64,000 nucleotides of DNA from Candidatus Enterococcus ferrettii (GCF_017377655.1 NZ_JAFREL010000074.1:1-64000), one strand, 5' to 3'. Shown: positions 28,968 through 37,731, counted from the stretch's first letter. The notes: generated by a model not told the origin, from the sequence alone. Made by a program: numbers and translations.

Positions 28968-30484
28968 ACAACTTTCCCTTCCTCTGTTAAAAATGACTGG
29001 TCATAATTATCAATAAACTGTTGAATCGACCGAAAATCTTTTAAGGTCGGATAGGAATTAATTAAGATTATTGGGCACTTGCTTTCCAGCTCAGGCATCG
29101 TAACATCAGTGATAAGCAGATCATAGTTCTTAGTTAGACGAGTTAACTCCTGTTGTGTAATAAAAGGATAGCTGTGATAATGATAATCCAAAGACTTGCC
29201 AATCCAATTTTTCAAAATATTTTGCCAAAAGCGTTCTTGGTTTGGTGAAGTATCCGACAACAGCAGAACGGTTAAAGGTTTTTCTTGAATGGAAAGCCGA
29301 TCCAATAAATTATCAATTGACACAATCAAGCTGTACAAATAAACGTCCATCGTCTCTTCAAACACGGGCAGTCGATGCCTGCTTAAAAACTTCCCAATTA
29401 TCGTAGTTAAATGATTCATAGGACGGGCATAAATTTTCTTCAGCTGCAGGAGGCTGTACTTCTTTTGTTGAGACAAGATTTGTATCGGTCTTTTTTTAGG
29501 GTAATAGATGAATAACTCATTTCCTAAATGACGCAGAGCTTCTTGAATTTCATTTTCCGTCAAGAGATTCCCTGAGGCCTCATTAATTGATTTTAGCAAC
29601 CTGATATGTTGAGAATAAAAACGTGCCAAATTTTTATTGTTTTCTTGCAGACTATCTTGCTGCTGAGCAGTTAAGACAAGATTGCCGGAGAAGAGCGGCC
29701 AAAGAGCCTCCACAGACAAATTATCATTAAAGATTAAGCGACATTCCATTTTTATCCGAAGAATCAATTCAGAATGTTCCGACTTTTCTGGTAGTTGTAA
29801 ACACGACGTATCGGCCTGATCAATATTTAGCTTATATCTCCTCCGCCGCCGATGTAGGCAAATTAGAAAATTGTGCATTAGATAGAAGTGAACGTTCATC
29901 GTATTTTTCACCTGGTTATTAACCAACAAAACGCGAATATATTGATCAACTAAGTGGACCAAGGTCGATGAAAATCCATAATCCTGAAAAGAAAAACGAT
30001 GCTCTTTAAAGAACAGGTAATAAAAATGACGAAGAAGTTCCTCGTTGCCTGCAATTCTTAAAGGGCGGTTACGTAGTCTAATTTTCCATTGTTCAAGAAG
30101 TGTGTTCAGTGGGCTTAACTTAGAATAGAAGCTTGAAAAACTGCAATTTAAATAGTTAGCATTCTCTTGAATAGTATCAAAGCGTTGAAAAAATAATCGT
30201 TTTAATACTTGGAAGTCCAGTGAAGTTTTTAATGTTTCCGCATACAATGAATCAATAGAAGCATACGAGTGAAATTGTACGATATACCCGCCCTTAGTTT
30301 TAAAAATATTTAAAGGAAATTTTTCATTGTTTAACGCGTAAACGTCTTTGTGCAAAGCTGGTAATGAGCAGCCTAATACATTGGTTAAGTGATCGGCAGA
30401 TAAAGGGTAATCTGCATAATAGAGCAATTCAACTAAGTGAAGTCTTCGTTTGGTTTCTAGTTTCAACATTTCCCGTACGTTCAT
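28964..30484 (-). CDS. Mga-like regulator (first of pair)
   Basis: 506 residues, a paralogue of the downstream gene with the same layout: HTH (LVELLYYADYPLSADHLTNV), Mga domain (ENANYLNCSFSSFYSKLS, then PLRIAGNEELLRHFYYLFF), a central PRD-like helical region and an EIIB-like end (LTVLLLSDTSPNQERFWQNI). The two share every landmark but are clearly diverged. It heads the bicistronic unit, with AAAAGGAA before ATG. Coexpression suggests heteromeric or sequential action; targets are unknown. Confidence 0.85.
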   Translation of the reverse strand: MNVREMLKLETKRRLHLVELLYYADYPLSADHLTNVLGCSLPALHKDVYALNNEKFPLNIFKTKGGYIVQFHSYASIDSLYAETLKTSLDFQVLKRLFFQRFDTIQENANYLNCSFSSFYSKLSPLNTLLEQWKIRLRNRPLRIAGNEELLRHFYYLFFKEHRFSFQDYGFSSTLVHLVDQYIRVLLVNNQVKNTMNVHFYLMHNFLICLHRRRRRYKLNIDQADTSCLQLPEKSEHSELILRIKMECRLIFNDNLSVEALWPLFSGNLVLTAQQQDSLQENNKNLARFYSQHIRLLKSINEASGNLLTENEIQEALRHLGNELFIYYPKKRPIQILSQQKKYSLLQLKKIYARPMNHLTTIIGKFLSRHRLPVFEETMDVYLYSLIVSIDNLLDRLSIQEKPLTVLLLSDTSPNQERFWQNILKNWIGKSLDYHYHSYPFITQQELTRLTKNYDLLITDVTMPELESKCPIILINSYPTLKDFRSIQQFIDNYDQSFLTEEGKVV

Positions 30485-30797
30485 TTTCCCATTCCTTTTT
30501 AAGCTAATCTAATTTTGAAAAGTGACAAAACAATCACTATTTTGGTGAAAAACATCACCTTTAGTTATTTATCTAAATATAGTCGATAATCATTATAAGG
30601 AAAAAGTTGTGATAATAAGCGAAAAGTGTAAGGCTTAAAAAAATCTTAGTAATAATTATTTTATTTTTGATTTCCAATTAAATAAAAAAGAAATTTAGCG
30701 GAAAAATTCGCGAAACTGAGAGATAACAGTTGCCTTTCTGTTGAAGAACGAATAGAATTATCTTTGGAATAATTAAAAGAATGATGGAGGCTATATC
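30485..30797. other. AT-rich divergent promoter region
   Basis: About 310 bp between the Mga-like pair and hup, extremely A/T-rich in its middle (30640-30700). It contains the hup promoter at 30730-30758. No gene or hairpin of note was found in the remainder. Confidence 0.5.
30730..30758 (+). promoter_or_regulatory. Promoter of hup
   Basis: TTGCCT (30730-30735), 17-bp spacer, TAGAAT (30753-30758), with the hup start 40 bp downstream. Confidence 0.6.
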
Positions 30798-31073
30798 ATG
30801 ATGAATAAGCAAAGCTTAGTAGAAAAAGTAGCAGAAAAAACTGGTTTGACGAAGAAAGACGCAACAGCAGCTGTAGATTCTTTATTCGACAGTATCCAAG
30901 ACGCTTTAAAAGACGGCGAAAAAGTTCAAGTTATCGGCTTTGGTAACTTTGAAGTACGTGAACGTGCAGCTCGTAAAGGCCGCAACCCTCAAACAGGTGA
31001 AGAAATCACTATTGCAGCAAGCAAATCACCAGCTTTCAAAGCCGGCAAACAATTAAAAGATTCAGTAAAATAG
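30798..31073 (+). CDS. hup: HU-type DNA-binding protein
   Basis: 91-residue histone-like nucleoid protein. [25 protein letters not shown] and the DNA-binding arm [24 protein letters not shown] match HU almost perfectly. Two consecutive ATG codons follow GGAGG (30786-30790); either may be used. Codon use is strongly biased, as in highly expressed genes. It is a single gene with its own promoter and terminator. Confidence 0.97.
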   Translation: MMNKQSLVEKVAEKTGLTKKDATAAVDSLFDSIQDALKDGEKVQVIGFGNFEVRERAARKGRNPQTGEEITIAASKSPAFKAGKQLKDSVK

Positions 31074-31080
31074 TGTGATA

Positions 31081-31110
31081 GGCTGCCTAAAAAGGGCAGC
31101 TTTTTCTTTT
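31081..31110 (+). terminator. Rho-independent terminator of hup
   Basis: Stem GCTGCC / GGCAGC with a seven-base loop and T run. Confidence 0.8.
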
Positions 31111-31205
31111 GAGCCTGATTATTTTTTTGTTTTTTCAAGCGGTCCATGGAGAATAGATTTTAAAATAATATTAGTTATTTAAATGTAGACAAATAAGAGA
31201 ATCTT

Positions 31206-31248
31206 AAGACACAGGTCAAACCTTAAAAAAGGACTTGTGTCTTTTTTT
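31206..31248 (+). terminator. Terminator-like hairpin in the leader of the permease gene
   Basis: AAGACACA-GTC pairs with GAC-TGTGTCTT and is followed by seven T. It lies about 43 bp before the permease start and more than 100 bp after the hup terminator, so it has no gene of its own to end; an attenuator is possible. Confidence 0.55.
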
Positions 31249-31290
31249 GCGTAGGCGTATAGTAATGAGCGATAAAGAGGAGGTAGTGGA

Positions 31291-32184
31291 ATGCTGACAT
31301 TTATTCCCCATTCAATCCTGCAAATGAGCACCATTTTTCTTTCCATTGTAGTGGAGGCTGTTCCTTTTGTAATGCTGGGCTGCATTATTTCAGGTGCTCT
31401 GCAAGTATTTTTAACGGCTGAAAGAGTTCAGCGTCTGGTGCCCAAAAATAAATTTTTAGCTATTTTAGTCGGTTCCGCTTTAGGCTTTTTCTTTCCATCC
31501 TGCGAATGCGGGATTGTGCCAATTGTCACACAGTTCATGAAGAAGGGCGTTCCTGAATATACGGCTTTTGCTTTTATGGTTACGGCACCTATTATTAATC
31601 CAATTGTTCTGTTTGCTACTTTCATCGCTTTAGGCAATAGTACTCGTTTTGCCTTGCTACGAGTGGGGGGAAGCTTGCTGGTTGCTTTAGTGATTGGGGC
31701 ATGGATCGCTTACTTTAATAAGTTGCCAATAATGAAGGAAGAGCTGATGAGTGATATCCATCACCATGGGCATGTGCATTCATCAAAAAAGGGTAGTCGT
31801 GTGTTTTCAGTCTTAGCCCATGCGATCGATGAGTTTTTCGATACAGGCCGCTACTTAATTATCGGTGGACTAATTGCTGCAAGTATGCAGGTTTATTTAC
31901 CGACGCAAGTGCTGCTGCAGTTGACTTCTTCAAAGTTAATTTCTATTTTAGTGATGCTGATCTTAGCCTTTACTATGTCTTTATGCTCTGAGGCAGATGC
32001 TTTTGTAGGGTCTTCCTTATTGTCCCTGTTCGGAGTGAATTCAGTGGTGGCATTTTTAGTATTTGGACCAATGGTAGATATTAAGAACTTAATGATGATG
32101 AAACGAGTCTTTCATGGCAAATTCATCGTACAGTTGTTGGCTTTGATTACACTAGTGGTGACAGTTTATGCTTACTTAATATAG
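31291..32184 (+). CDS. Permease of the YraQ/YcgR (DUF318) family
   Basis: 297 residues with about eight membrane helices. The family's cysteine motif SCECGIVPI and the second-half equivalent CSEADAFVG are present, as is a cytoplasmic His-rich loop (DIHHHGHVH, about 152-160). It is encoded 10 bp upstream of a TIGR03943 protein, the same pairing as Bacillus YcgR-YcgQ. The His and Cys residues suggest metal handling, possibly zinc; this is inferred, not shown. Confidence 0.88.
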   Translation: MLTFIPHSILQMSTIFLSIVVEAVPFVMLGCIISGALQVFLTAERVQRLVPKNKFLAILVGSALGFFFPSCECGIVPIVTQFMKKGVPEYTAFAFMVTAPIINPIVLFATFIALGNSTRFALLRVGGSLLVALVIGAWIAYFNKLPIMKEELMSDIHHHGHVHSSKKGSRVFSVLAHAIDEFFDTGRYLIIGGLIAASMQVYLPTQVLLQLTSSKLISILVMLILAFTMSLCSEADAFVGSSLLSLFGVNSVVAFLVFGPMVDIKNLMMMKRVFHGKFIVQLLALITLVVTVYAYLI

Positions 32185-32194
32185 GAGGAAAAGG

Positions 32195-33028
32195 ATGCTT
32201 CGTTTTTTGATCTTATCAGGCTATTTCGAATGGATGATGTACCTGCAAGTATCAGGTAAGCTGAATCAGTACATCAATATCCACTATATTTATTTAGTTT
32301 ACTTAACCATGGGTCTTTCCTTGCTGTTGGCCCTGGTTCAATTGAAGATTTGGGTTGGAAAAAGTGAAGGAAAAGAGCTCAGCAATGACCATGGACACGA
32401 TCACGGATTAACCAGGCCTTCTCAAAAAATAATTGCTTATTTATTATTGAGTCTGCCATTAATTGCAGGAACACTATTTCCAACAATCAGCTTGGACACG
32501 ACAATTGTCGAAGCGAAAGGATTTAGTTTTCCGATAAGCAAGGAATCTGTAGGTGACCCGGAGATGAACACACAATACCTAAAACCGGATACTAGTATCT
32601 ACTATAATAAGGACGATTACGATCAGCAAATGGATGATTTATTAAATAAATATCGAGAAAATGATGTATTAAGAGTTACGGATGAGAATTATCTCGAGGT
32701 GATGGAGCTGATTTATAATTACCCGAATACGTTTGTGGGTAAGAAGCTCTCTTACGATGGCTTTGATTACCAAACTACGAAAGAACAAACCTACAATTTC
32801 CTATTCCGGTTTGGAATTATCCATTGTGTCGCTGATTCTGGTGTATTTGGTTTGATGATGCGTCTGCCAGAAAATACACAGGTGGATAATAATCAGTGGT
32901 TGCATGTGGAAGGAACGATTGAGCTGGATTACTTTGAACCCTTCAAACGTCAATTACCTGCTCTGGCTGTTGAACAAGTACAACCCATTGCTGCCCCCAA
33001 GAATCAATATGTTTACCGCTCTTTTTAG
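32195..33028 (+). CDS. TIGR03943 (YcgQ-like) membrane protein
   Basis: 277 residues. Two N-terminal membrane helices and a His-rich stretch (NDHGHDHG, about residues 64-71) are followed by a third helix (about 82-100) and an extracytoplasmic domain with YPNTFVGKKLSYDGF and FGIIHCVADSGVFGLMM, typical of the YcgQ family. It is the partner of the upstream permease and probably delivers or senses the metal. Both genes share an operon ending in a bidirectional terminator. Confidence 0.87.
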   Translation: MLRFLILSGYFEWMMYLQVSGKLNQYINIHYIYLVYLTMGLSLLLALVQLKIWVGKSEGKELSNDHGHDHGLTRPSQKIIAYLLLSLPLIAGTLFPTISLDTTIVEAKGFSFPISKESVGDPEMNTQYLKPDTSIYYNKDDYDQQMDDLLNKYRENDVLRVTDENYLEVMELIYNYPNTFVGKKLSYDGFDYQTTKEQTYNFLFRFGIIHCVADSGVFGLMMRLPENTQVDNNQWLHVEGTIELDYFEPFKRQLPALAVEQVQPIAAPKNQYVYRSF

Positions 33029-33036
33029 AATGCAGC

Positions 33037-33073
33037 AAAGCCGCCGAGGAGAAAATTCTTCGGCGGCTTTTTT
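33037..33073. terminator. Bidirectional terminator
   Basis: Stem AAAGCCGCCGA / TCGGCGGCTTT with T and A runs between the convergent YcgQ-like and CDF genes. Confidence 0.85.
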
Positions 33074-34231
33074 CTATAATAGATAGGTTCGATCAAACGT
33101 AATAGACATGGTAGCGGCTTTATTATCTTTGAGATAGTTTTCTGTAATTAATGCCTGCAGTTCTTCATTTTTCAGGCGCAGCTCTTCAGGGACTACCAAA
33201 TCAAAGTAGATGACCTCTGGGACTGTATGCGTATCAATTCGCAAATCATGCAGGCGCAGCTGAGGATGAATTTCCCGTAATGTCTGCTTCAATTTAGGAG
33301 CCACACGCTTGAAATTTTGATCATCTAAAGGATAAGGATCTACATGACAGACGAGATCTACTTCAAGGTTTGATTTGACTTCCTGTTCGATTGTATCAAT
33401 TACTTCGTGTGCATGAGCCAAGCTCCAATCCTGATTCACTTCAATGTGAACCGAAGCAAACACACTATTTGGACCATAGCTGTGAATTAGTAAATCGTGG
33501 TAACCGATAATATCAGGAAATTTATCTAAATGCGCGCGAATCGCACCAATTTCATCGTCTGGAGCCCGAACGCCCATCAATTCATCAATAAATTCCTTAA
33601 TCATCTTAACTCCAGTATAAATAATGTATAAAGCAATTAGAAATCCAACATAGCCGTCAATTCGCCAGCCAGTCAACCACTCGATAATAGCTGAGAATAA
33701 GACGGCAATTGTTGTATACACGTCATTCAAGCTATCCTGCGCAGTAGCCTTCAGCGTATTGGACTGAATGGCCCCGCCAAGCTTGCGGTACATCAACCCT
33801 TGCCAAATTTTCGTTAAAATCGACAAAATCAGTACAATATAAACAATCGAAGAAAGCTGGACACTGGATGGATCAAGAATTTTTACAAAAGAACTGTCCA
33901 GAAAACGTATTCCGACATAAGTAACTAAAATGGAAATCACAAAGCCGCTGACGTATTCAAAGCGTTCGTGACCATAAGGATGGTCCTTGTCAGCAGGTTT
34001 ACCAGCTACCTTAAAGCCGGCTAAGGTAATGATGGAAGAGGCTGTGTCTGATAAGTTGTTCATCGCATCAGCTGTAATCGAGACACTGCCAGAGAGGGTA
34101 CCAATGAAAAGCTTAGCTAAAAAGAGTGCTAAGTTTGTCAATAAGCCCATAATACCAGCTACGATCCCAACTGCAGTTCGTTCACTGGTTTTGAAAGTTC
34201 GTTTTACTTTTGTAATGATAGTTGTTAGCAT
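33074..34231 (-). CDS. Cation diffusion facilitator (CDF) metal exporter
   Basis: 385 residues: six membrane helices (about 22-215) carrying the metal sites DAMNNLSD and HPYGHERFEY, then a cytoplasmic ferredoxin-like dimerisation domain and an extra C-terminal region of about 100 residues, as in the MamM/YdfM-type subgroup. It exports divalent cations such as Zn, Mn or Fe by proton exchange. ATG 34231 is chosen (GGGTGA upstream); a GTG nine bases earlier is possible. It converges on the YcgR/YcgQ-like pair, another probable metal system. Confidence 0.92.
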   Translation of the reverse strand: MLTTIITKVKRTFKTSERTAVGIVAGIMGLLTNLALFLAKLFIGTLSGSVSITADAMNNLSDTASSIITLAGFKVAGKPADKDHPYGHERFEYVSGFVISILVTYVGIRFLDSSFVKILDPSSVQLSSIVYIVLILSILTKIWQGLMYRKLGGAIQSNTLKATAQDSLNDVYTTIAVLFSAIIEWLTGWRIDGYVGFLIALYIIYTGVKMIKEFIDELMGVRAPDDEIGAIRAHLDKFPDIIGYHDLLIHSYGPNSVFASVHIEVNQDWSLAHAHEVIDTIEQEVKSNLEVDLVCHVDPYPLDDQNFKRVAPKLKQTLREIHPQLRLHDLRIDTHTVPEVIYFDLVVPEELRLKNEELQALITENYLKDNKAATMSITFDRTYLL

Positions 34232-34324
34232 AATGTTCACCCTTTATTTGGCATTAAATGATAGTATAGCGCAAATAAAAGTCAGAAAAAAGCTTTAAGG
34301 CAAGCCTAAATGATAAAAAATGCC

Positions 34325-34364
34325 ATTAAAGGTAAACTTTAAATATTTGGAGTTTACCTTTAAT
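34325..34364. repeat. Perfect 14-bp inverted repeat
   Basis: ATTAAAGGTAAACT (34325-34338) and AGTTTACCTTTAAT (34351-34364) around a 12-base centre, about 95 bp upstream of the CDF start. There is no T run, so it is not a classic terminator. It may be an operator for the CDF gene; GGTAAAC occurs again just upstream of the gene at 34483. Confidence 0.55.
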
Positions 34365-34482
34365 AGCGAGGATCACCTTTTTCTGAGGTTTCAATAAATT
34401 TTTGGTGTTGTTATAAGACATTAGGCTTCTCTTTCTTTATAATAGAATGAAAAGGTAAACAAATGTCGAGGAGGAACTAGTT

Positions 34483-34830
34483 ATGGATAAGCAATCAACA
34501 GATATCTTATTATGGGACGTTGAAAATGAGGATGTGTTAATTGCCTTAAAAGATTTCAGTGAAGACTGGAAGGTTTCACAAAACAGCGACTTAAATGAAT
34601 ATTTGCGTAGCTACCCTGGCTATTTTAAAAGTGACAAGTCAACGAGAGAAGCTATGCGATTAGTTTTAGGCTATGCCAAAGAACTAATGGATGGAAGCCG
34701 CAGCTCGGTTGGTTTTTATGAAAATAAAATCTGGACATTGGATAATGGCGATCAAGTCCGATTTGCCCACTACTACGAACGGGAGATTGCCAAATTGATG
34801 CAGGGAATCACTTCTGCTAAAAAGGACTAA
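34483..34830 (+). CDS. Hypothetical cytoplasmic protein
   Basis: 115 residues, acidic in the N-terminal half, no signal or membrane segment, started by ATG behind GAGGAGG. I do not recognise the family. The sequence is mixed helical (EAMRLVLGYAKELMDGS) with a short beta-rich part (SVGFYENKIWTLDNGDQVRF). It forms a single-gene unit with a terminator 118 bp downstream. Confidence 0.75.
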   Translation: MDKQSTDILLWDVENEDVLIALKDFSEDWKVSQNSDLNEYLRSYPGYFKSDKSTREAMRLVLGYAKELMDGSRSSVGFYENKIWTLDNGDQVRFAHYYEREIAKLMQGITSAKKD

Positions 34831-34947
34831 ACGTCACAGTTTAAGGAATACTTTAGTCAGTTAGAACGGTGTATTCATGAGTTTTTTGCTTACTTATGCT
34901 TTGCGGTTGGATATTTCCGTATCATAAAAAAATCTATAGTAAAAGAG

Positions 34948-34977
34948 TTGATCAGTAGAGTACTGGTCAATTTTTTT
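34948..34977 (+). terminator. Rho-independent terminator
   Basis: Stem TTGATCAGTA / TACTGGTCAA with a three-base loop and seven T. Confidence 0.8.
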
Positions 34978-35011
34978 ATCAAAATTAGAAGAGGACTCAA
35001 TGCATCATTGC

Positions 35012-35041
35012 TTGAAAAGAACTTTAGCTTCTAGGTATAAT
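35012..35041 (+). promoter_or_regulatory. Promoter of a small transcription unit
   Basis: TTGAAA (35012-35017), 18-bp spacer, TATAAT (35036-35041). A perfect 8-bp hairpin (AGCAACTG / CAGTTGCT, 35044-35065) lies at the predicted 5' end of the RNA. Confidence 0.6.
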
Positions 35042-35103
35042 GAAGCAACTGAATATCCAGTTGCTGATGAAAAACAACATTTGAAAAAAAAGGGGAGAGG
35101 GAA

Positions 35104-35148
35104 ATGATTGATCCAGCAGGTTGTCCTCTCAAGACCGTATTATGCTAA
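35104..35148 (+). CDS. Possible 14-residue peptide
   Basis: ATG preceded by GGGGAGAGG (35092-35100), reading MIDPAGCPLKTVLC then TAA. The ribosome binding site is strong and a promoter lies upstream, but so short a frame may be chance or a leader peptide for the next frame. No family is recognised. Confidence 0.25.
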   Translation: MIDPAGCPLKTVLC

Positions 35149-35201
35149 GCAAGAATTTAGTAGGGTTCTGCAGTTTGTCGATTAAAAATAAGGTGTGTAA
35201 A

Positions 35202-35426
35202 ATGAAAGATCTAACGAACGTATTTTTGTTCGTTTTGCTCTTTCATTTTTTTGTTCAGCTAATTCGTAATGAGGTCTCTTCATAAAATCAGAAAAAAATA
35301 GAATGTAACGGAGCCTTTTTCTTTCTTTTAGTGGTGATTTTGTGGTTTTATATAGATGAACGGGTCAAGGAATTTGATTATTCTACTTGTATCGAGAAGT
35401 TAAATCAGCGTTGTAATAAGAAGTAG
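35202..35426 (+). pseudogene. Small membrane protein gene with internal stop
   Basis: ATG at 35202 (AAGGTG before it) opens a 27-codon frame starting MKDLTNVFLFVLLFHFFVQL, ended by TAA at 35283-35285. The same frame continues for 46 codons, with a second hydrophobic segment FFFLLVVILWFYI and a charged, Cys-containing tail (DERVKEF, STCIEKLNQRC), to TAG at 35424. Either this is a two-helix small protein broken by one nonsense codon, or the first 27 codons alone are a toxin-like hydrophobic peptide. A hairpin (35201-35252) overlaps the frame and could instead be a terminator for the unit. Confidence 0.35.
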
Positions 35427-35637
35427 AAGTGGTTCTATTTTTTAGACCGATAAAATGGTGAAAACAGAAAAATTATTTCCGGGAATAAAGTAATAAAAAA
35501 TAGTGAAATTGATAGTAAATGAAGTGAATTTAATGAGGATTTTTTTAGACAAGCACACGAAAGCATGTTATCATATTAATATCATTTAGAATTGTTTGAA
35601 TTCTAAAATTTTCTAACTAGAAATGAGGAACAAAACC

Positions 35638-37581
35638 TTGCAATATAAGAAGTTAGCCAGTTTATTAACATTGGGGGTGTTGATTGCCCCAACTGTTCTT
35701 TCAACGCAACAAGCGATGGCGATGGAAACACAAGATTCAACTGTTCAATCTAGCGAACAGACTACGGAGTCTACCGTGGAATCTACTACACCAGAGCCAA
35801 CTCCAGAACCACAGCCTGAGCCTCAACCTCAGCCGGTTCCTGACCCAGAACCAGAGCCAACTCCAGAACCTGAACCAGAGCCAGAAGTGAAAACATTTGG
35901 CTTGTTTGCAGAAGGTCATGCTCTGACAGGGCACGATTACACGGATAGTGCTGGCAACGTTGTTCAGTTTGATTATTTTGCGGACATCCAAAAAGATGGC
36001 GTTGTTCAATACGCTGTGACATTGAAAGATCCAAATAAAACAGTGTTGAAAGAAGTAAAAATAATTAATCGGACGACTGGCACTCCTATCAAGAGCAGTG
36101 CTAATGCAGCTGATTCTTTCGTAATGCCTGAATCTGATGTTGAGATTCAACTGGTGATTGGAGCTAAAGAACAGCCAAAACCAGAAAAACCAGCTGAAAA
36201 TACCAATAATGACAAAAAGCCAAGCGAACCAGTAAAAGAAGAAAAACCAGCGAATAATACCGGCAACAATACGGCAACACCAGCTCCAGCACCTGCGGAA
36301 GAAGCTAGACAACCCGAAGCAGGAGCAAGCGATATTCGAGTGCCTTCTGATCAACCAGTACCAACAATCGGAAATGATGTACAAAATGCTATCGTTCAAG
36401 AAGCGTATCGTCATTTGGGCAAACCTTATGTATGGGGAGCTAAAGGTCCGAACGCTTTTGACTGTTCTGGTTTAGCTTATGCAGTTTATGCTGCAGCAAC
36501 CGGTCACTACATCGGCGGATGGACAGGTGACCAGCAGTACTCAGGTACTCAAATACCAGTGAGCGATGCTCAACCAGGAGATTTATTGTTCTGGGGAGCA
36601 CCAACAAGTGTAACGACACACGTAGCAATTTATATTGGCAATGGTCAATATATCCACGCGCCTCAGCCAGGGGATGTCGTAAAAATTGGCAGCTTAAGTG
36701 GGTTTATGCCAACCTTTGCGGTGCGCGTAAATGTTGCTGGACTACCAAAGGCAAGCAGTTCATTAGCGAATGCCTTTGGTCAGTACAGCTCTGATCAACC
36801 ATTTGTTTTCAATAAGAATCAAACGACTGATCAGTTTATCGAAAAAATTGGTGAGTGGTCTCGTGAAATTGGCCAAAAGAACGGAATCTATTCTTCTGTC
36901 ATGTTAGCTCAAGCAATTTTGGAGAGCGGCTCTGGTAACAGCTCATTAGCAGCAGAACCAAACTACAACTTGTTTGGTATTAAAGGAAAATATCAAAATA
37001 CGAGTGTGGCTTTCCGCACTTTAGAGCAGGATGCAATCGGCAGCAGCTTCCAGATCACCGCTGAATTCCGTAAATACCCTTCTTACAAAGAGTCACTGGA
37101 AGATTATGCTGAACTGCTTAAAGAAGGTATTTCTGGCAACAAGGATTTCTACAAACCAGTATGGAAATCTGAAACGAAGACATATAAAGATGCTACTGAA
37201 TACTTGCAAGGTCGTTATGCTACCGACAAGCGCTATGCTGAAAAGCTGAATGCTATTATCGATGCCTATAACTTAACCGAGTATGATCATGCGAAGAGTA
37301 AAGAAAAACAACGTCCTGAGCTTACTGATTTGAAGACAGGATTTACTCTAAGTGATACATTACGAACGAAACTGGTCACTACTTTAGGCTTTACCAACGA
37401 AATACCTGAAGTGATGTCGACTAAAACCTTCGTAAACTTGTTCAGAGGAGACAGCCTGATTGCATTGGCTGCCAGCACAGTTCGTTCGAAAGAAAAAATT
37501 GAACAAACAACCTCACAGTCCTCACCTTTATATGTAGCTTTAAGTAAAAGTTTAGTGGCTGTACTGCCACCAATCCAATAA
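35638..37581 (+). CDS. Secreted peptidoglycan hydrolase: NlpC/P60 plus GH73 glucosaminidase
   Basis: About 647 residues (numbering below is from the alternative ATG at 35623, five codons longer). Sec signal peptide 1-33 (cleavage near AMA-METQ) is followed by a Pro-Glu repeat linker (57-89), a small beta domain (about 91-181), a second linker, an NlpC/P60 domain (about 252-372; Cys281, His333, His345) and a GH73 glucosaminidase domain (about 402-555; Glu434 in AILESGSG). The C-terminal 95 residues have no domain I recognise. It would cut both peptide stems and glycan strands. TTG at 35638 has GAGG upstream; ATG 35623 lacks a site. No LPxTG anchor or LysM repeat is seen. Confidence 0.9.
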   Translation: MQYKKLASLLTLGVLIAPTVLSTQQAMAMETQDSTVQSSEQTTESTVESTTPEPTPEPQPEPQPQPVPDPEPEPTPEPEPEPEVKTFGLFAEGHALTGHDYTDSAGNVVQFDYFADIQKDGVVQYAVTLKDPNKTVLKEVKIINRTTGTPIKSSANAADSFVMPESDVEIQLVIGAKEQPKPEKPAENTNNDKKPSEPVKEEKPANNTGNNTATPAPAPAEEARQPEAGASDIRVPSDQPVPTIGNDVQNAIVQEAYRHLGKPYVWGAKGPNAFDCSGLAYAVYAAATGHYIGGWTGDQQYSGTQIPVSDAQPGDLLFWGAPTSVTTHVAIYIGNGQYIHAPQPGDVVKIGSLSGFMPTFAVRVNVAGLPKASSSLANAFGQYSSDQPFVFNKNQTTDQFIEKIGEWSREIGQKNGIYSSVMLAQAILESGSGNSSLAAEPNYNLFGIKGKYQNTSVAFRTLEQDAIGSSFQITAEFRKYPSYKESLEDYAELLKEGISGNKDFYKPVWKSETKTYKDATEYLQGRYATDKRYAEKLNAIIDAYNLTEYDHAKSKEKQRPELTDLKTGFTLSDTLRTKLVTTLGFTNEIPEVMSTKTFVNLFRGDSLIALAASTVRSKEKIEQTTSQSSPLYVALSKSLVAVLPPIQ

Positions 37582-37591
37582 AAGAACTATT

Positions 37592-37626
37592 CACAGCATG
37601 ACTTGACGGTTATGCTGTGTTTTTTT
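37592..37626 (+). terminator. Rho-independent terminator
   Basis: Stem CACAGCAT / ATGCTGTG with a 12-base loop and seven T. Confidence 0.85.
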
Positions 37627-37731
37627 GTCATGAAACCAGCTCATTCAGCAAGAGCTGCAAAATGATTATGAGTAATTTTATGGAAAAGACTATTTACATT
37701 TATTATTGGAACAAAGATAATAGAATTATAG

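Larger units (their letters stand above)
34831..35637. other. 800-bp stretch without an annotated full-length gene
   Basis: It holds the terminator at 34948, the promoter, 5' hairpin and short frames at 35012-35426, and an AT-rich tail (35430-35622), in which no further gene or hairpin was found. Confidence 0.5.

Noticed and set aside
35201..35252. Hairpin AATGAAAG/CTTTCATT with inner AACGAAC/GTTCGTT read as a simple terminator
   Set aside because: It overlaps the start and first hydrophobic codons of the small membrane frame, so it was not listed as a separate terminator; either reading remains possible.
35737..36414. 225-codon minus-strand frame rich in Trp, Phe and Arg
   Set aside because: It is the complement of the Pro-Glu repeat and linker of the wall hydrolase; no start signal.
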